Shown: in pieces, positions 12,996 through 20,784 of the stretch | How the letters are laid out: every line of letters starts with the position of its first letter | How positions within the stretch are numbered: the stretch's first letter is position 1 | Source: Lachnospiraceae bacterium | GTDB taxonomy: Bacteria > Bacillota > Clostridia > Lachnospirales > Lachnospiraceae | Length of the DNA stretch: 64,000 bases | Reading direction: 5' to 3' | NCBI GenBank assembly: GCA_021205755.1 | Contig: JAJPWX010000110.1 | Coordinates: 1 to 64,000 of the forward strand | Notes under the pieces: generated by a model | Database searches by the model: none | Seen by the model: the letters and a program-made list of their open reading frames with translations, nothing else | Told to the model about the DNA's origin: nothing | Position numbers and translations under genes: made by a program

Positions 12996-14829
12996 TCAGT
13001 TTTGAAAAAATGATTCTTCAAGGCTCATTTGTCCATCTCCGCTACTTACTCTCGTGCCACTCGCAGGCGCTGGTTCGGGTTGAACTGGCTGTCTTGATTG
13101 TTCCGCCGGCGCCGATGGTGTTTCTGTATATACCTGTTCGCTGACAACATCGTCTTGCTGCGGATTATCAACATATTCAGCCGTTCCATCTTCGTGAATG
13201 AACGCCATATCTTTTTCTATCGCTGTCTGGAGATCGATGCTCATAATTCCCCATTTTGAAATAAGCTGTCGAAGCATTGTCTTCAATGCCATTCCGTCAA
13301 AATCTTTGTACCAGAACGATGAGTATTTCCACATATCTTTTTCCGGAATCTTGCCCTGCTCGATCTGTTCTGCTATTTTCGCACTGTAGGCACTTGAATA
13401 CTTGTCTGCATGGGCCTGCATCTTCCGTTTCGTCCAATACATCGTCTTCCGGAACCCATTCTGATATTCAAACATGGCGTAGTATCCGACCGTAGGAGTT
13501 TCTTCGCGTTGTAGATCATCTTCAATCAAGTTCACTTCTATCTCTTCATTGAGTGGATCATACTTCACCAATTCTCCTTCTTTGATGGCAAGCACATTCA
13601 ATTTCTTATAATAACCAGAACGAACAGCAAGCTGTATATAACCTCTATCACTTACCCGCCGCTTTACCATCGCGGCGGAGTGGACTATCTCTTCAATGTT
13701 TTTACATTGCCACGCACTTCGATGTGTAACTCATTCTCACACCTACACCGCTACATTCATCACGGTTAGTCTCTACACTCCACAACATGAAATCCTTTCA
13801 CTGTTTTGATTTTTCCCTTTTTATATGCTGCGTAGGTTCCAGTGCAAGCGCCAAGATATTGTTCCAGTTGTTTCACTTGGTCAAATACCATTCCGGTTTC
13901 TGCGATCATAACCTTTTTCCCCTGATTTTCAGAACACCACTTGCTTAGCTTTTCCCTAGTTTCTTTTGAAACCGGATGCCCTTTCTTTGGCCCAGTAAGA
14001 TTATTTTCGATTATGCTTTTTCGCTTATCCTCCGGCATTTGTTCCCACATTTTCTTTAATGAACTAGAAATCTTAGTTCTTGTTTCTTCTGGTATTTCTT
14101 TACCTACTGTATTATAATAAGGGTTCAACTTCTTGATATAATATGATTCTTTATCCAATAGTTCTTCTTTTTTTACAATTCTCAATTACGGTAAACTCAA
14201 AGTTATCTACTCCTAAACTTTGGATATCGTTATGCAATTTTGAATTTCCTGTTGCTTTCGGCGTTTTGTGTTCCATAAATCTACGTTCTATATCAACAGA
14301 TTGTCCAACATAACATTTACCATCTATTTTGTTTGTAATCAAATAAACCCCTATCATTTAAGCCACCATAATCATGTTGTAAAGCACGGTATTGCCCTTA
14401 GTTCTGGAGGGTTTCACCGTTAGCCCTTTCGGACACCCCTGAGTAATAGGGTTCACGCAGTTTTACTTGAGCCTAAAGAATTAACCCAAGCTGAAATTGT
14501 GCGACCTTGCATTCTGGCGAAACAAGATTTCCTGCGCGGTCATACTTCGCTTTCTGCTTAAACGGCACCAAATAGAACTGCCCAAGCTGTGGTGATGGAG
14601 AAAGGTTCAATGCTTCTCCAAGAAGTGCCGCGGACAAGATGCTCGGATTCGTGCATTCCTGTAATGCTGGTGTTGTCTGTACCGCCGATACAATGCTTGA
14701 GATAAACCTCGTGCCGTTCTTTCCACCCACAACACTATTAATCTGGTTCTTAACCGCATCATTCGTAAGATAGGCTGTAAATCCAACCTTTTTCTGTTTT
14801 TGATTGACCAAACTGTTTTGAACTGCCAT
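12996..14829 (-). CDS. recT: RecT single-strand annealing protein, split by a group I intron
   Basis: Exon 1 is 14,829-14,484 and exon 2 is 13,648-12,996. Joined they give 999 nt and a 332-residue RecT with no gap: ...KVAQFQLG + YRGYIQLAVRSGYYKK. RecT binds ssDNA and anneals it during phage recombination with the YqaJ exonuclease. Canonical features are LGEALNLSPSPQLGQFYLVP in exon 1, and FWYKDFDGMALKTMLRQLIS in exon 2, followed by a disordered P/Q-rich tail. The ATG at 14,829 follows AAAGGTGGAG. Unspliced RNA would stop after four codons of intron (stop at 14,473), so activity requires splicing. Confidence 0.92.
13649..14483 (-). ncRNA. Group I self-splicing intron in recT
   Basis: An 835-nt insertion inside a conserved RecT motif. 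The 5' exon ends CUUGGGU and pairs with the internal guide GCUCAAG (14,472-14,466), giving P1 with the diagnostic U-G wobble at the splice site. The intron ends in G (13,649), as group I introns do, and the exact join restores the frame. The 3' part contains AAGAGATAGTCC, the conserved P7-type element of group I cores, and the 5' part has structured sequence around CCGAAAGGGCTAACGG. The endonuclease gene sits between the two halves of the core. Subtype was not determined. Confidence 0.92.
13766..14357 (-). pseudogene. GIY-YIG homing endonuclease gene, frameshifted
   Basis: The first frame (14,357-14,151) begins MIGVYLITNKIDGKCYVGQS, the GIY-YIG catalytic start, and continues to FEFTVIENCKK. 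The second (to 13,766) continues EELLDKESYYIKKLNPYYNT, then has NUMOD3-like DNA-binding repeats (IPEETRTKISSSLK, GHPVSKETREKLS) and a C-terminal helix-turn-helix-like segment. The two frames join at a run of seven A (14,168-14,174); six would give one continuous protein. It is either a pseudogene by one inserted base or expressed by slippage. Such enzymes spread the intron by cutting intronless recT alleles. Confidence 0.88.
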
Positions 14830-14833
14830 TTTG

Positions 14834-15724
14834 TCACTCCACCTTTCCAAATTTCAGTCCATTATCGATCATGTACTGTCTGAGATCCATGATCTGTTCG
14901 CGAGTTCCCCATACCCTAAAGTCAATATGTACAACCGGCTTTTCCACTTTTTCAGTAACCGCCGGGGCAGGTTCTTCTTTTGGTTTGATAACCTCTTCGC
15001 TCTGTACAGCTTTGGCTTCCTGCTCCATACGTTCGGCTTCAGCCGCTTTTCTCGCTTCTGCCTCAGCTTTCTCAGCAGCCATCTTCTGTCTTCGTTCTTC
15101 CCATGCTTTTTCGATCTCTTCCAGGCGCTTTGCTTCATTGATCGCTTCAGATAAATTGAAGTTCTCGGAATACTTCATCTTCGCATTATCCCGATATCGT
15201 TCGGATACCGTTTCCAGTGTTTCAATATCTGCATTAACACGATTGAAAAAATCTGTGTAAAACTGTTCTAGTTTCTTGTCAGTGACGGCCTTCTTGAAGT
15301 TTTCTTCCTTCACTGTCTTTTCAAACGGAACGATTCCGCCCAGATCTCCCACATGAGCTTCGTACATCTCCCGCATCCGATTCTCTTTGTCTACCCGATA
15401 CTGCCGTTCGATCTCAGTAAGGCCAGCGTCAATCGTACCAATTGCTTCCCTCACTGGAGAGAGGACATCCTTTACCTGCGCTTCAAACTTGTCATATGGG
15501 GCCATGTAAAACTTCTTGACCTGCTTTCTCCGGTCTTCGACTGCTGTGACCAATTTGTTCAAAGTCGCCCTGTCTTTTCTCATTTCAGAAGCCTGCTCAT
15601 CCGTATAAGCAATATTCTTATACTCAGCTACCTTCTGGACAATCTCCTGTTTCAATTCTTCGTGGTTCCATTCCACTTCGGGAAGGGTTTCTGTTTCCAG
15701 TTGTGTTGTGATCCTTAATTCCAT
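14834..15724 (-). CDS. DUF1351 phage protein
   Basis: A 296-residue protein beginning MELRITTQLETETLPEVEWN. Residues 20-200 form long helices (RATLNKLVTAVEDRRKQVKK, YMAPYDKFEAQVKDVLSPVR), typical of DUF1351. An E/K/A-rich coiled coil follows, and the C-terminal segment VHIDFRVWGTREQIMDLRQY looks like a small ferredoxin-like fold. DUF1351 genes regularly sit between the exonuclease and RecT genes in Firmicutes phages, so a part in recombination or ssDNA handling is plausible but unproven. It ends 4 nt before recT. Confidence 0.85.
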   Translation of the reverse strand: MELRITTQLETETLPEVEWNHEELKQEIVQKVAEYKNIAYTDEQASEMRKDRATLNKLVTAVEDRRKQVKKFYMAPYDKFEAQVKDVLSPVREAIGTIDAGLTEIERQYRVDKENRMREMYEAHVGDLGGIVPFEKTVKEENFKKAVTDKKLEQFYTDFFNRVNADIETLETVSERYRDNAKMKYSENFNLSEAINEAKRLEEIEKAWEERRQKMAAEKAEAEARKAAEAERMEQEAKAVQSEEVIKPKEEPAPAVTEKVEKPVVHIDFRVWGTREQIMDLRQYMIDNGLKFGKVE

Positions 15725-15746
15725 TTTGCTTTACCTCCATATTTTT

Positions 15747-16409
15747 TTATATTTCAGGAAGAATAAGCGGCGGCGTTTTCCCAGCCTCTACATACTCCCA
15801 AAATTTCACTTCCTCCTGCTCAAGCATTTGAAGATCCGGTTCAACTTCCTTTCTTTCTACAAAATAATGCTGCACCGTTGTCCTTCGATCAGCTCCCCAT
15901 TTGCTGTTCAAATGTGCCCGCAGGATAACAAATTCATATCCTGTCACAAGCAGGTAATGAAGAATTTGTGCGTAATACACATCCGGTATTCTATCTTTCC
16001 ATTTTTCCCGCTGTGATGACTGCATAATATTTGTTGTCTTAATCTCCAAAATTCCTCGGCGACCATTCTGATCAGTCAGCTCTCCATCGAGAGAGGCCTG
16101 CATGAATGGATGTTTCTTGCTCCGTAGGATTCTGTTCTCATGGTAATCAACCTTATACTCTGGATAATCCAGCTCAAATAATGCGCGGATATACGGTTCA
16201 GCCTCAGATCCATATTTAACATACGGTTTCTCAGATATATCTTCTTGTTGTTTAAGTCCAGTCTTTTCCTCAAACAGCCTGATATTTGTTTTGTACGGGC
16301 TCATCCCGAGCACGGCTGCAGCGTCCGATCCGCCGATTCCTTTTTTTCTCGATTCCAGCCATTCATTATGGTCTTCATTCTCAATGATAATGTAAGGTAT
16401 CTCACTCAT
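15747..16409 (-). CDS. yqaJ: YqaJ-like viral exonuclease
   Basis: A 220-residue nuclease of the lambda-exonuclease/YqaJ group, a 5'-3' dsDNA resecting enzyme that feeds RecT. Visible are EWLESRKKGIGGSDAAAVLG (N-terminal motif), FMQASLDGEL and GILEIKTTN, the D-x(n)-E-x-K active site of PD-(D/E)XK nucleases, then DVYYAQILHYLLVTGYEFVI. Length is typical. It is separated from DUF1351 by 22 nt. Confidence 0.9.
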   Translation of the reverse strand: MSEIPYIIIENEDHNEWLESRKKGIGGSDAAAVLGMSPYKTNIRLFEEKTGLKQQEDISEKPYVKYGSEAEPYIRALFELDYPEYKVDYHENRILRSKKHPFMQASLDGELTDQNGRRGILEIKTTNIMQSSQREKWKDRIPDVYYAQILHYLLVTGYEFVILRAHLNSKWGADRRTTVQHYFVERKEVEPDLQMLEQEEVKFWEYVEAGKTPPLILPEI

Positions 16410-16418
16410 TCCGAAATC

Positions 16419-16679
16419 TCACCCGCATTTCAAATCATATTCATACCACGACGCATCTTCTCCGTCTGACCCTTCTACATCGACATCAAGGAGATGCAAT
16501 AATTTCCTGATCGGCATATCTTCCAGACAGTCCAGATGATAATAACCGTCCCGCCCTTCTACATACTTTTCACCAACCATAATGTTCTCGCCACATTCAC
16601 TGCAGGTACAAACACCTCGTTTTTCAGCAGCATTCGGGCATCCAGGAATACATGGGTTCCTATGACACAAGTCACACAT
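16419..16679 (-). CDS. Small zinc-ribbon/LIM-like protein
   Basis: An 86-residue cysteine-rich protein: MCDLCHRNPCIPGCPN, then CTCSECGENI, then GYYHLDCLED. At least two CxxC pairs and the final HLDC suggest binding of one or two zinc ions. The ATG (16,679) follows AAAGGAGGTG inside the end of thyX. Role unknown; small zinc proteins are frequent in phage early operons. Confidence 0.65.
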   Translation of the reverse strand: MCDLCHRNPCIPGCPNAAEKRGVCTCSECGENIMVGEKYVEGRDGYYHLDCLEDMPIRKLLHLLDVDVEGSDGEDASWYEYDLKCG

Positions 16680-17334
16680 TCGCTTCACCTCCTTTTTCTA
16701 CCAGATCATCAAACACTACAGGAATTTTCTCTTTGCACTCCCTAAGCAATGGAATAGTTACTTCCATAATTTGCGGATGTGGATTCCCGGTTGTTCCAAT
16801 TGCACGGAGTTTGAAAAAGTGCCGCCACTCTCTCAGATTCGTTGTCATAACCAGCTCAGTCTTTGTGCTTGTTGGTAACACTGACCTGGCTTCCTGCGGG
16901 CTGCATCCACGGCAGATCATTTTCAAGTAATATTCCTCTGCTTCAAGCATTGCTTTATACCATGAATCATAAGAATCAACGTATATAAGTCTTTTTTCTT
17001 CCAGCTTTAGTGCGTCAGGAGCAATTACAGTAATACCGTCCTTTTTGCTGTAATTTACATAGCGAGTAGATTCCATAGCATATGAAGCAATTCTATGCCT
17101 CACAATCTCATGGCTCACTCCTCTGTCGACCGTAAACAAGACGCTAAAAGAATAATGCTCTAACATCGCATCGTGCCCGCTTTTAATCAGTGACCGAACC
17201 ATTTTCTCTGCTGAACCATCCGTGATTCTGTCTTCAGACTTATAACATACCCTTGCAACGCGCTCGATCTTCTTTAAAATTGCCTGCCCGTCCAGTTCAT
17301 CCAGAATCTCGTAACCGGCTTTTACTATTTTCAC
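16672..17334 (-). CDS. thyX: FAD-dependent thymidylate synthase
   Basis: A 220-residue ThyX, which makes dTMP from dUMP with methylenetetrahydrofolate, FAD and NADPH. The signature RHRxxSxxxxSxR is present as RHRIASYAMESTR, preceded by VDRGVSHEIV and followed by NYSKKDG. LEHYSFSVLF and REWRHFFKLR complete the fold. A phage copy supplies nucleotides for replication. GTG 17,334 is chosen because AGGAGG lies 9 nt upstream; that Shine-Dalgarno sequence itself overlaps the end of the SleB-like gene. Confidence 0.93.
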   Translation of the reverse strand: MKIVKAGYEILDELDGQAILKKIERVARVCYKSEDRITDGSAEKMVRSLIKSGHDAMLEHYSFSVLFTVDRGVSHEIVRHRIASYAMESTRYVNYSKKDGITVIAPDALKLEEKRLIYVDSYDSWYKAMLEAEEYYLKMICRGCSPQEARSVLPTSTKTELVMTTNLREWRHFFKLRAIGTTGNPHPQIMEVTIPLLRECKEKIPVVFDDLVEKGGEANV

Positions 17335-17348
17335 TGTTTCTTCCCTCC

Positions 17349-17969
17349 TCACTTATAGAATCTATGGTTTCCATATGTAAACAACAGCTCAAGGTTTCTG
17401 CTCTGCCAGCTATCTCCATTACAGCTTTCAAAATACAGCGCCCCGTTACTGTCATCCCATCCGTCCAATATCAGATCCAGCGCTTCATAACACTCCTGAT
17501 CCGGTACAACGGTATAATACCTTCCTCCGGAAGATGCACTTTCAAATTGCTTATTCTGAAACACAACTTCTTCAACTGTATCAGGGAAGTTTTCGTCCAG
17601 GACTCTATTTAGTACAACTGCAATTACGAGTGCTTTTCCCCGGGTTCCTTCTCCCTCTGCTTCCGCCATTGCAAGCTGCAGCAGAATTTCTTTATCTTCT
17701 TCACTCAGGAATGAGATTGCATTTTCCTCAACAGTGTATACAATCTTTCCTGTGCACAATTCCGTGTAATTACATGATGTGTTCATTTCACCTTTTGATT
17801 TCGTTTTGAAAATAACAGCCTGTGCTTCGACCGTCTCGGCAGATGCAACTTTCTGAAATGCTCCAGATACCAGGTAGGCGGTCCCAACCGTACCTGCTGT
17901 AAGTGCCGCGGTTATGGCGATCCTTATCTTTCTCATTTTTCTGATATTTTTTTGCTGTCTTGAATTCAA
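17349..17969 (-). CDS. Secreted SleB-type cell wall hydrolase
   Basis: A 206-residue protein with an N-terminal basic stretch and hydrophobic signal or anchor (IRIAITAALTAGTVGTAYLV), then a hydrolase_2/SleB catalytic domain: ILLQLAMAEAEGEGTRGKAL, VIAVVLNRVLDENFPDTVEE, VVFQNKQFES, ending GALYFES...NLELLFTYGNHRFYK. The glutamate in AMAEAEGEG is the likely catalytic acid. It begins with TTG after GAGAGG. Finding it second in the early operon, ahead of thyX, is unusual, since phage lysins are normally late genes; it may alter the wall early or be a moron-type gene. Confidence 0.8.
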   Translation of the reverse strand: MNSRQQKNIRKMRKIRIAITAALTAGTVGTAYLVSGAFQKVASAETVEAQAVIFKTKSKGEMNTSCNYTELCTGKIVYTVEENAISFLSEEDKEILLQLAMAEAEGEGTRGKALVIAVVLNRVLDENFPDTVEEVVFQNKQFESASSGGRYYTVVPDQECYEALDLILDGWDDSNGALYFESCNGDSWQSRNLELLFTYGNHRFYK

Positions 17970-17974
17970 TTCCT

Positions 17975-18469
17975 TTATTCCTCTCTCAGTACCCTCTGGC
18001 TTAATATCCTGAGTTCACTTACTGTTTTTGATAATTTATCCAAATACTCCATAACCTCCTGCAAATCCGGTTTTTCATCCTCTGAAATATAACCATCCTC
18101 TGCAATGTCGATCAGTTTATCCTTTATATCTTCCAGATCATCGACTTTCAGGCTTTTCAATAACTTAACAGTTATCCTGTCAATGTCGTTAACCTCGTCC
18201 GATATCGGCATTGTTCTTCCTATTGGGCACTCATGCAGGCAATAATAATTCAATAGGTGAGGTGCACCATAAGCATCCGCCAGGATAATTGCCTTATCAA
18301 CAGGCATACACTTTTCAAGTCCAAGCTCCGTGTCTGATATTGCGTTTACCGACATATTGACTCTCTCTGCTGCTCCTTGCCTCGTGAGGAGCCTTTGGTC
18401 AGTTTTTGCAGCTTCCAAACGGGCTTCACACCATACATTTCCCCGTGCTTTTGTAGCTCCACGAGCCAT
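17975..18469 (-). CDS. XRE-family regulator
   Basis: A 164-residue protein with a helix-turn-helix near residues 28-60 (RLLTRQGAAERVNMSVNAIS, DTELGLEKCMPVDKAIILAD). The C-terminal part is acidic and helical (KLLKSLKVDDLEDIKDKLID ... LSKTVSELRILSQRVLREE), likely for dimerisation. The cysteines in YYCLHECPIG may bind metal. It is the first large gene after the cro-like gene. GGAGG precedes the ATG. Confidence 0.8.
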   Translation of the reverse strand: MARGATKARGNVWCEARLEAAKTDQRLLTRQGAAERVNMSVNAISDTELGLEKCMPVDKAIILADAYGAPHLLNYYCLHECPIGRTMPISDEVNDIDRITVKLLKSLKVDDLEDIKDKLIDIAEDGYISEDEKPDLQEVMEYLDKLSKTVSELRILSQRVLREE

Positions 18470-18581
18470 TTATTTCGACCTCCATTTCATTTATAATTTC
18501 ATTGTAAATTAGATTTGGGCTTCCAACCGGCAAAGCAAATAATAAATGCAATTAAATTTGTGTTCTTGATTTTTGTTTTGA

Positions 18582-18800
18582 TTATCCGTTTGGCAATTTG
18601 TTTTCAAAAAAAATTTCATTTACTTGCGCAGAATCAAGATTGAGCTCCTGTGCAGTCAGAATGATCTCTTTTGGTTTAAACTGTCCGCAGCCGCGTTCTT
18701 TCTTGCTGTAGGCGCTTTCCGAAATATGCAGGGCGGAAGCCATATCTTTCTGTGTTTTTCCTGCAGCCTTACGGAAGTACATGAGTTTATTTGGAGACAT
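18582..18800 (-). CDS. Cro-like helix-turn-helix protein
   Basis: A 72-residue protein that is little more than a helix-turn-helix: MSPNKLMYFRKAAGKTQKDM, ASALHISESAYSKKERGCGQ. It is the first gene of the leftward operon, divergent from the CI-like gene, which is the position of Cro. AGGAGGTG lies 5 nt before the ATG. Its last codons overlap an operator-like sequence (18,583-18,600). Confidence 0.8.
   Translation of the reverse strand: MSPNKLMYFRKAAGKTQKDMASALHISESAYSKKERGCGQFKPKEIILTAQELNLDSAQVNEIFFENKLPNG
18583..18600 (-). promoter_or_regulatory. Candidate repressor operator (site 2)
   Basis: TATCCGTTTGGCAATTTG overlaps the 3' end of the cro-like gene. It differs at only a few positions from the sites at 18,848-18,864 and 6,536-6,552 and has the same orientation. 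A promoter here for the next gene is not clear. Confidence 0.5.
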
Positions 18801-18839
18801 CAGCCCACCTCCTTTATTAGTAAAGTTTCCATTAGGATA

Positions 18840-18868
18840 ATTATAGCTATCCGATTGGAAATTGTCAA
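18840..18868 (-). promoter_or_regulatory. Main early leftward promoter with operator in the spacer
   Basis: A full-consensus promoter on the minus strand: TTGACA (18,868-18,863), 17 nt, TATAAT (18,845-18,840). The spacer contains the operator-like sequence TTTCCAATCGGATA, so a bound repressor would cover the polymerase site. It drives the cro-like gene and the early operon. Confidence 0.85.
18848..18864 (-). promoter_or_regulatory. Candidate repressor operator (site 1)
   Basis: TATCCGATTGGAAATTG lies between the -35 and -10 elements of the main early promoter. It is an imperfect dyad (TATCC / GGAAA). Two similar sites occur elsewhere in the prophage. The likely ligand is the CI-like or Cro-like protein encoded on either side. 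Confidence 0.65.
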
Positions 18869-18900
18869 GTGATTTTTTACTGATTTAGGTTGTTTTTTGC

Positions 18901-18929
18901 TTGATTTACTAACAAAATATAGTTATAAT
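18901..18929 (+). promoter_or_regulatory. Rightward promoter of the repressor gene
   Basis: TTGATT, 17 nt, TATAAT on the + strand, 48 nt before the ATG of the CI-like gene. Its -35 element is 33 bp from that of the divergent early promoter, so the two could influence each other. Confidence 0.75.
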
Positions 18930-18976
18930 CTTGTCGACTTTAGTTGTCTGAATGGAATTTTGAAAGGTGTGATATC

Positions 18977-19402
18977 ATGGCTGCAGAACTTAACTTTGAA
19001 GCTTTTCACGTAAATCTAAGAAACCTTGTTGCAGCAAGGGGAATCACTTATAAACAATTGGCTAACGAGATAGGGATATTACCATCTACCTTATCAAGAT
19101 ACGTTGGTGAAAAAAGATATCCGGATCTGACGAACATAGTGAAGATCGCAGACTACTTCAACGTTTCTATTGATTGGCTAATCGGATTCAATGGGGAGTC
19201 TTTTGATGTGCTCCCCCAAGAAGTGCAGGACGTTACTGAAATGTATATGATCGCATCTCCGGCAGACAGGGATATCGTTCAGGCGGTTTTAAATAAATAC
19301 CGTGCGTCAATGGAGCAAGGAAAGGAAACGAGGACTCCCCGCAATCGTGGCCGTGAGTTTCGCGATGCATCGCCAAAGATCATCGAAATGAAGGCTAAGT
19401 AA
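18977..19402 (+). CDS. CI-like phage repressor (XRE family)
   Basis: A 141-residue protein with an N-terminal helix-turn-helix (LRNLVAARGITYKQLANEIG, ILPSTLSRYVGEKRYPDLTN) and then IVKIADYFNVSIDWLIGFNG. The C-terminal 60 residues are short and basic. There is no LexA/CI-type peptidase domain, so induction would not be by RecA-stimulated self-cleavage. The ATG at 18,977 follows AAAGGTG; an in-frame upstream GTG-like start is less likely. It is separated from the integrase start by 25 nt, so both are probably one transcript. Confidence 0.85.
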   Translation: MAAELNFEAFHVNLRNLVAARGITYKQLANEIGILPSTLSRYVGEKRYPDLTNIVKIADYFNVSIDWLIGFNGESFDVLPQEVQDVTEMYMIASPADRDIVQAVLNKYRASMEQGKETRTPRNRGREFRDASPKIIEMKAK

Positions 19403-19427
19403 AAGCAGGCGGAAGGGAGTGATATTC

Positions 19428-20558
19428 TTGAGGCTGCCAAATGGATACGGAAGCGTCGTTAAACTGTCCGGAAAGCGAAGGAAGCCTTATATGGCAAGGG
19501 TGACTATCGGCTGGGAATTAGACGAAGCATCTGGGAAAGCTTCCCAGCAACGTATTTCTCTTGGGACATTTGCCACCAAAAAGGAAGCTTTAGAGGCTTT
19601 GGGTGAATACAGTGCAAACCCTTATGACATTCAGAAAGAAGATATCACCCTTTCTGAATTATACCAGAAGTGGACCGAGGCATATTTCCCAACTCTAAAC
19701 GGAAAATCATCTGAACGCACAATTACCTCCGCATGGAAGTACTGCAAGCCTTTGCACAATATGCGGGCAAAGGACATTCGTGCGCGGCACATAAAGGGAA
19801 TTATCGACGATGCCTATATAATCAAAACTTCCGGTGCCAATGCAGGCCAGAAAGTAATGGCTTCTCCGTCAACAAAAGGGCGCATCAAGTCTCTATTTAA
19901 TCTGATGCTGGATTTTGCTGTAGAATATGAAATCATTGATAAGAATTATGCCAGGACATTTGACCTGTCTACAGACATCATCAAAGAAAAGGAAGCTGCT
20001 ACCAGATGTCATATTTCATTCAGTGAAAAAGAAATGGAAATTTTATGGACAAACGTAGACGAAGTTCGATTTGTTGACTGGATTTTAATTCAGTGCTATA
20101 TGGGCTGGAGGCCGCAGGAACTTGCGCTTTTAAAGTTGGAAGATGTCGATCTTGAGAAACAATGCATAACAGGTGGTATGAAGACTGATGCTGGTAGGAA
20201 TCGTACAGTTCCTATACATCATCGCATAAAGAATCTAGTGGAAAAAAATTATCGAGTTGCACTCGAACTTGGAAGCGACCGTTTACTGAATGACCCTGAT
20301 GCTGTCAAAGGCGGAATGAAGATCACCTATGACAAATATGCAAATCGTTTTGATAAAGTTATTCACACACTCAATCTCATGGAAGACCATAGGGCACACG
20401 ATCCGAGAAAGACTTTTATCACAATGGCGAAAAAGGCTGGTGTTGACGAATACACAATAAAAAGGCTTGTCGGTCACCGCATCGTAGATGTAACCGAAAA
20501 TGTCTATACAGAGCGTGATCTTGAATGGCTAAGAAGCGAACTCGAAAAAATACAGTAG
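19428..20558 (+). CDS. int: Tyrosine site-specific integrase
   Basis: A 376-residue phage integrase. The N-terminal arm-binding region (RLPNGYGSVVKLSGKRRKPY) is followed by a SAM-like core-binding domain (DITLSELYQKWTEAYFPTLN) and the catalytic domain. The active-site residues are visible: Arg in MGWRPQELALL, His-x-x-Arg in AHDPRKTFIT, His in LVGHRI, and the nucleophile Tyr in TENVYTER. TTG 19,428 follows GGAAGGGAG with 8-nt spacing and is preferred to a GTG nine bases earlier. A terminator follows directly, then short direct repeats that may be its arm sites. Confidence 0.95.
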   Translation: MRLPNGYGSVVKLSGKRRKPYMARVTIGWELDEASGKASQQRISLGTFATKKEALEALGEYSANPYDIQKEDITLSELYQKWTEAYFPTLNGKSSERTITSAWKYCKPLHNMRAKDIRARHIKGIIDDAYIIKTSGANAGQKVMASPSTKGRIKSLFNLMLDFAVEYEIIDKNYARTFDLSTDIIKEKEAATRCHISFSEKEMEILWTNVDEVRFVDWILIQCYMGWRPQELALLKLEDVDLEKQCITGGMKTDAGRNRTVPIHHRIKNLVEKNYRVALELGSDRLLNDPDAVKGGMKITYDKYANRFDKVIHTLNLMEDHRAHDPRKTFITMAKKAGVDEYTIKRLVGHRIVDVTENVYTERDLEWLRSELEKIQ

Positions 20559-20581
20559 CCCTTGTGGCTGCTGTTTTTTTT
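20553..20581 (+). terminator. Integrase terminator
   Basis: CAGTAGCC, loop CTTGT, GGCTGCTG, then eight T. The stem begins in the last sense codon of the integrase gene. Confidence 0.85.
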
Positions 20582-20604
20582 GCCAATTTATAGTATACAT
20601 TTTT

Positions 20605-20651
20605 GTTACCTGCGGCTTGTTACCTGTATGTTACCTGTACGTTACCTGCGG
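20605..20651. repeat. Four GTTACCTG repeats, candidate integrase arm sites
   Basis: GTTACCTG occurs at 20,605, 20,619, 20,630 and 20,641. The last three are spaced exactly 11 bp apart, about one DNA turn. The first and last extend to GTTACCTGCGG. Placed just after the integrase at the prophage end, they fit arm-type binding sites beside attachment DNA; this is inference. Confidence 0.55.
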
Positions 20652-20715
20652 AGGAAATCCCACGACATCCCACAACGTTTTCATAATTGATTCCATTCCG
20701 AAACTTCTAAAAGAA

Positions 20716-20749
20716 AAAGTGCCGCAAACCCTTGAATTTGCGGCACTTT
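20716..20749 (-). terminator. Terminator of the GGGtGRT/NifU-like operon
   Basis: AAAGTGCCGCAAA and TTTGCGGCACTTT form a perfect 13-bp stem with an 8-nt loop, followed leftward by TTCTTTT. It may work in both directions. Confidence 0.8.
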
Positions 20750-20784
20750 CTGAGTTGTTTCTATTTTCGAAGAAAAAATATACT

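Larger units (their letters stand above)
1..20652. mobile_element. Partial prophage: early, immunity and integration end
   Basis: This is a contiguous phage module set: a rightward repressor and integrase, and about thirty tightly packed leftward genes for recombination, replication, nucleotide metabolism and regulation. The left end, with the packaging and structural genes, lies outside the window. The right border is inferred between the integrase terminator with the GTTACCTG repeats (to 20,651) and the terminator of the first host gene (20,716-20,749). I could not identify an att core because the other junction is not present. An integrative element of another kind is less likely, since RecT, YqaJ, RusA, SSB and an ArpU-like regulator are typical of temperate siphophages. 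Confidence 0.9.

Noticed and set aside
1..16400. DGR template repeat or reverse transcriptase in this window
   Set aside because: I looked for an adenine-rich relative of the variable region and for an RT gene and saw neither; they may lie to the left of the window.
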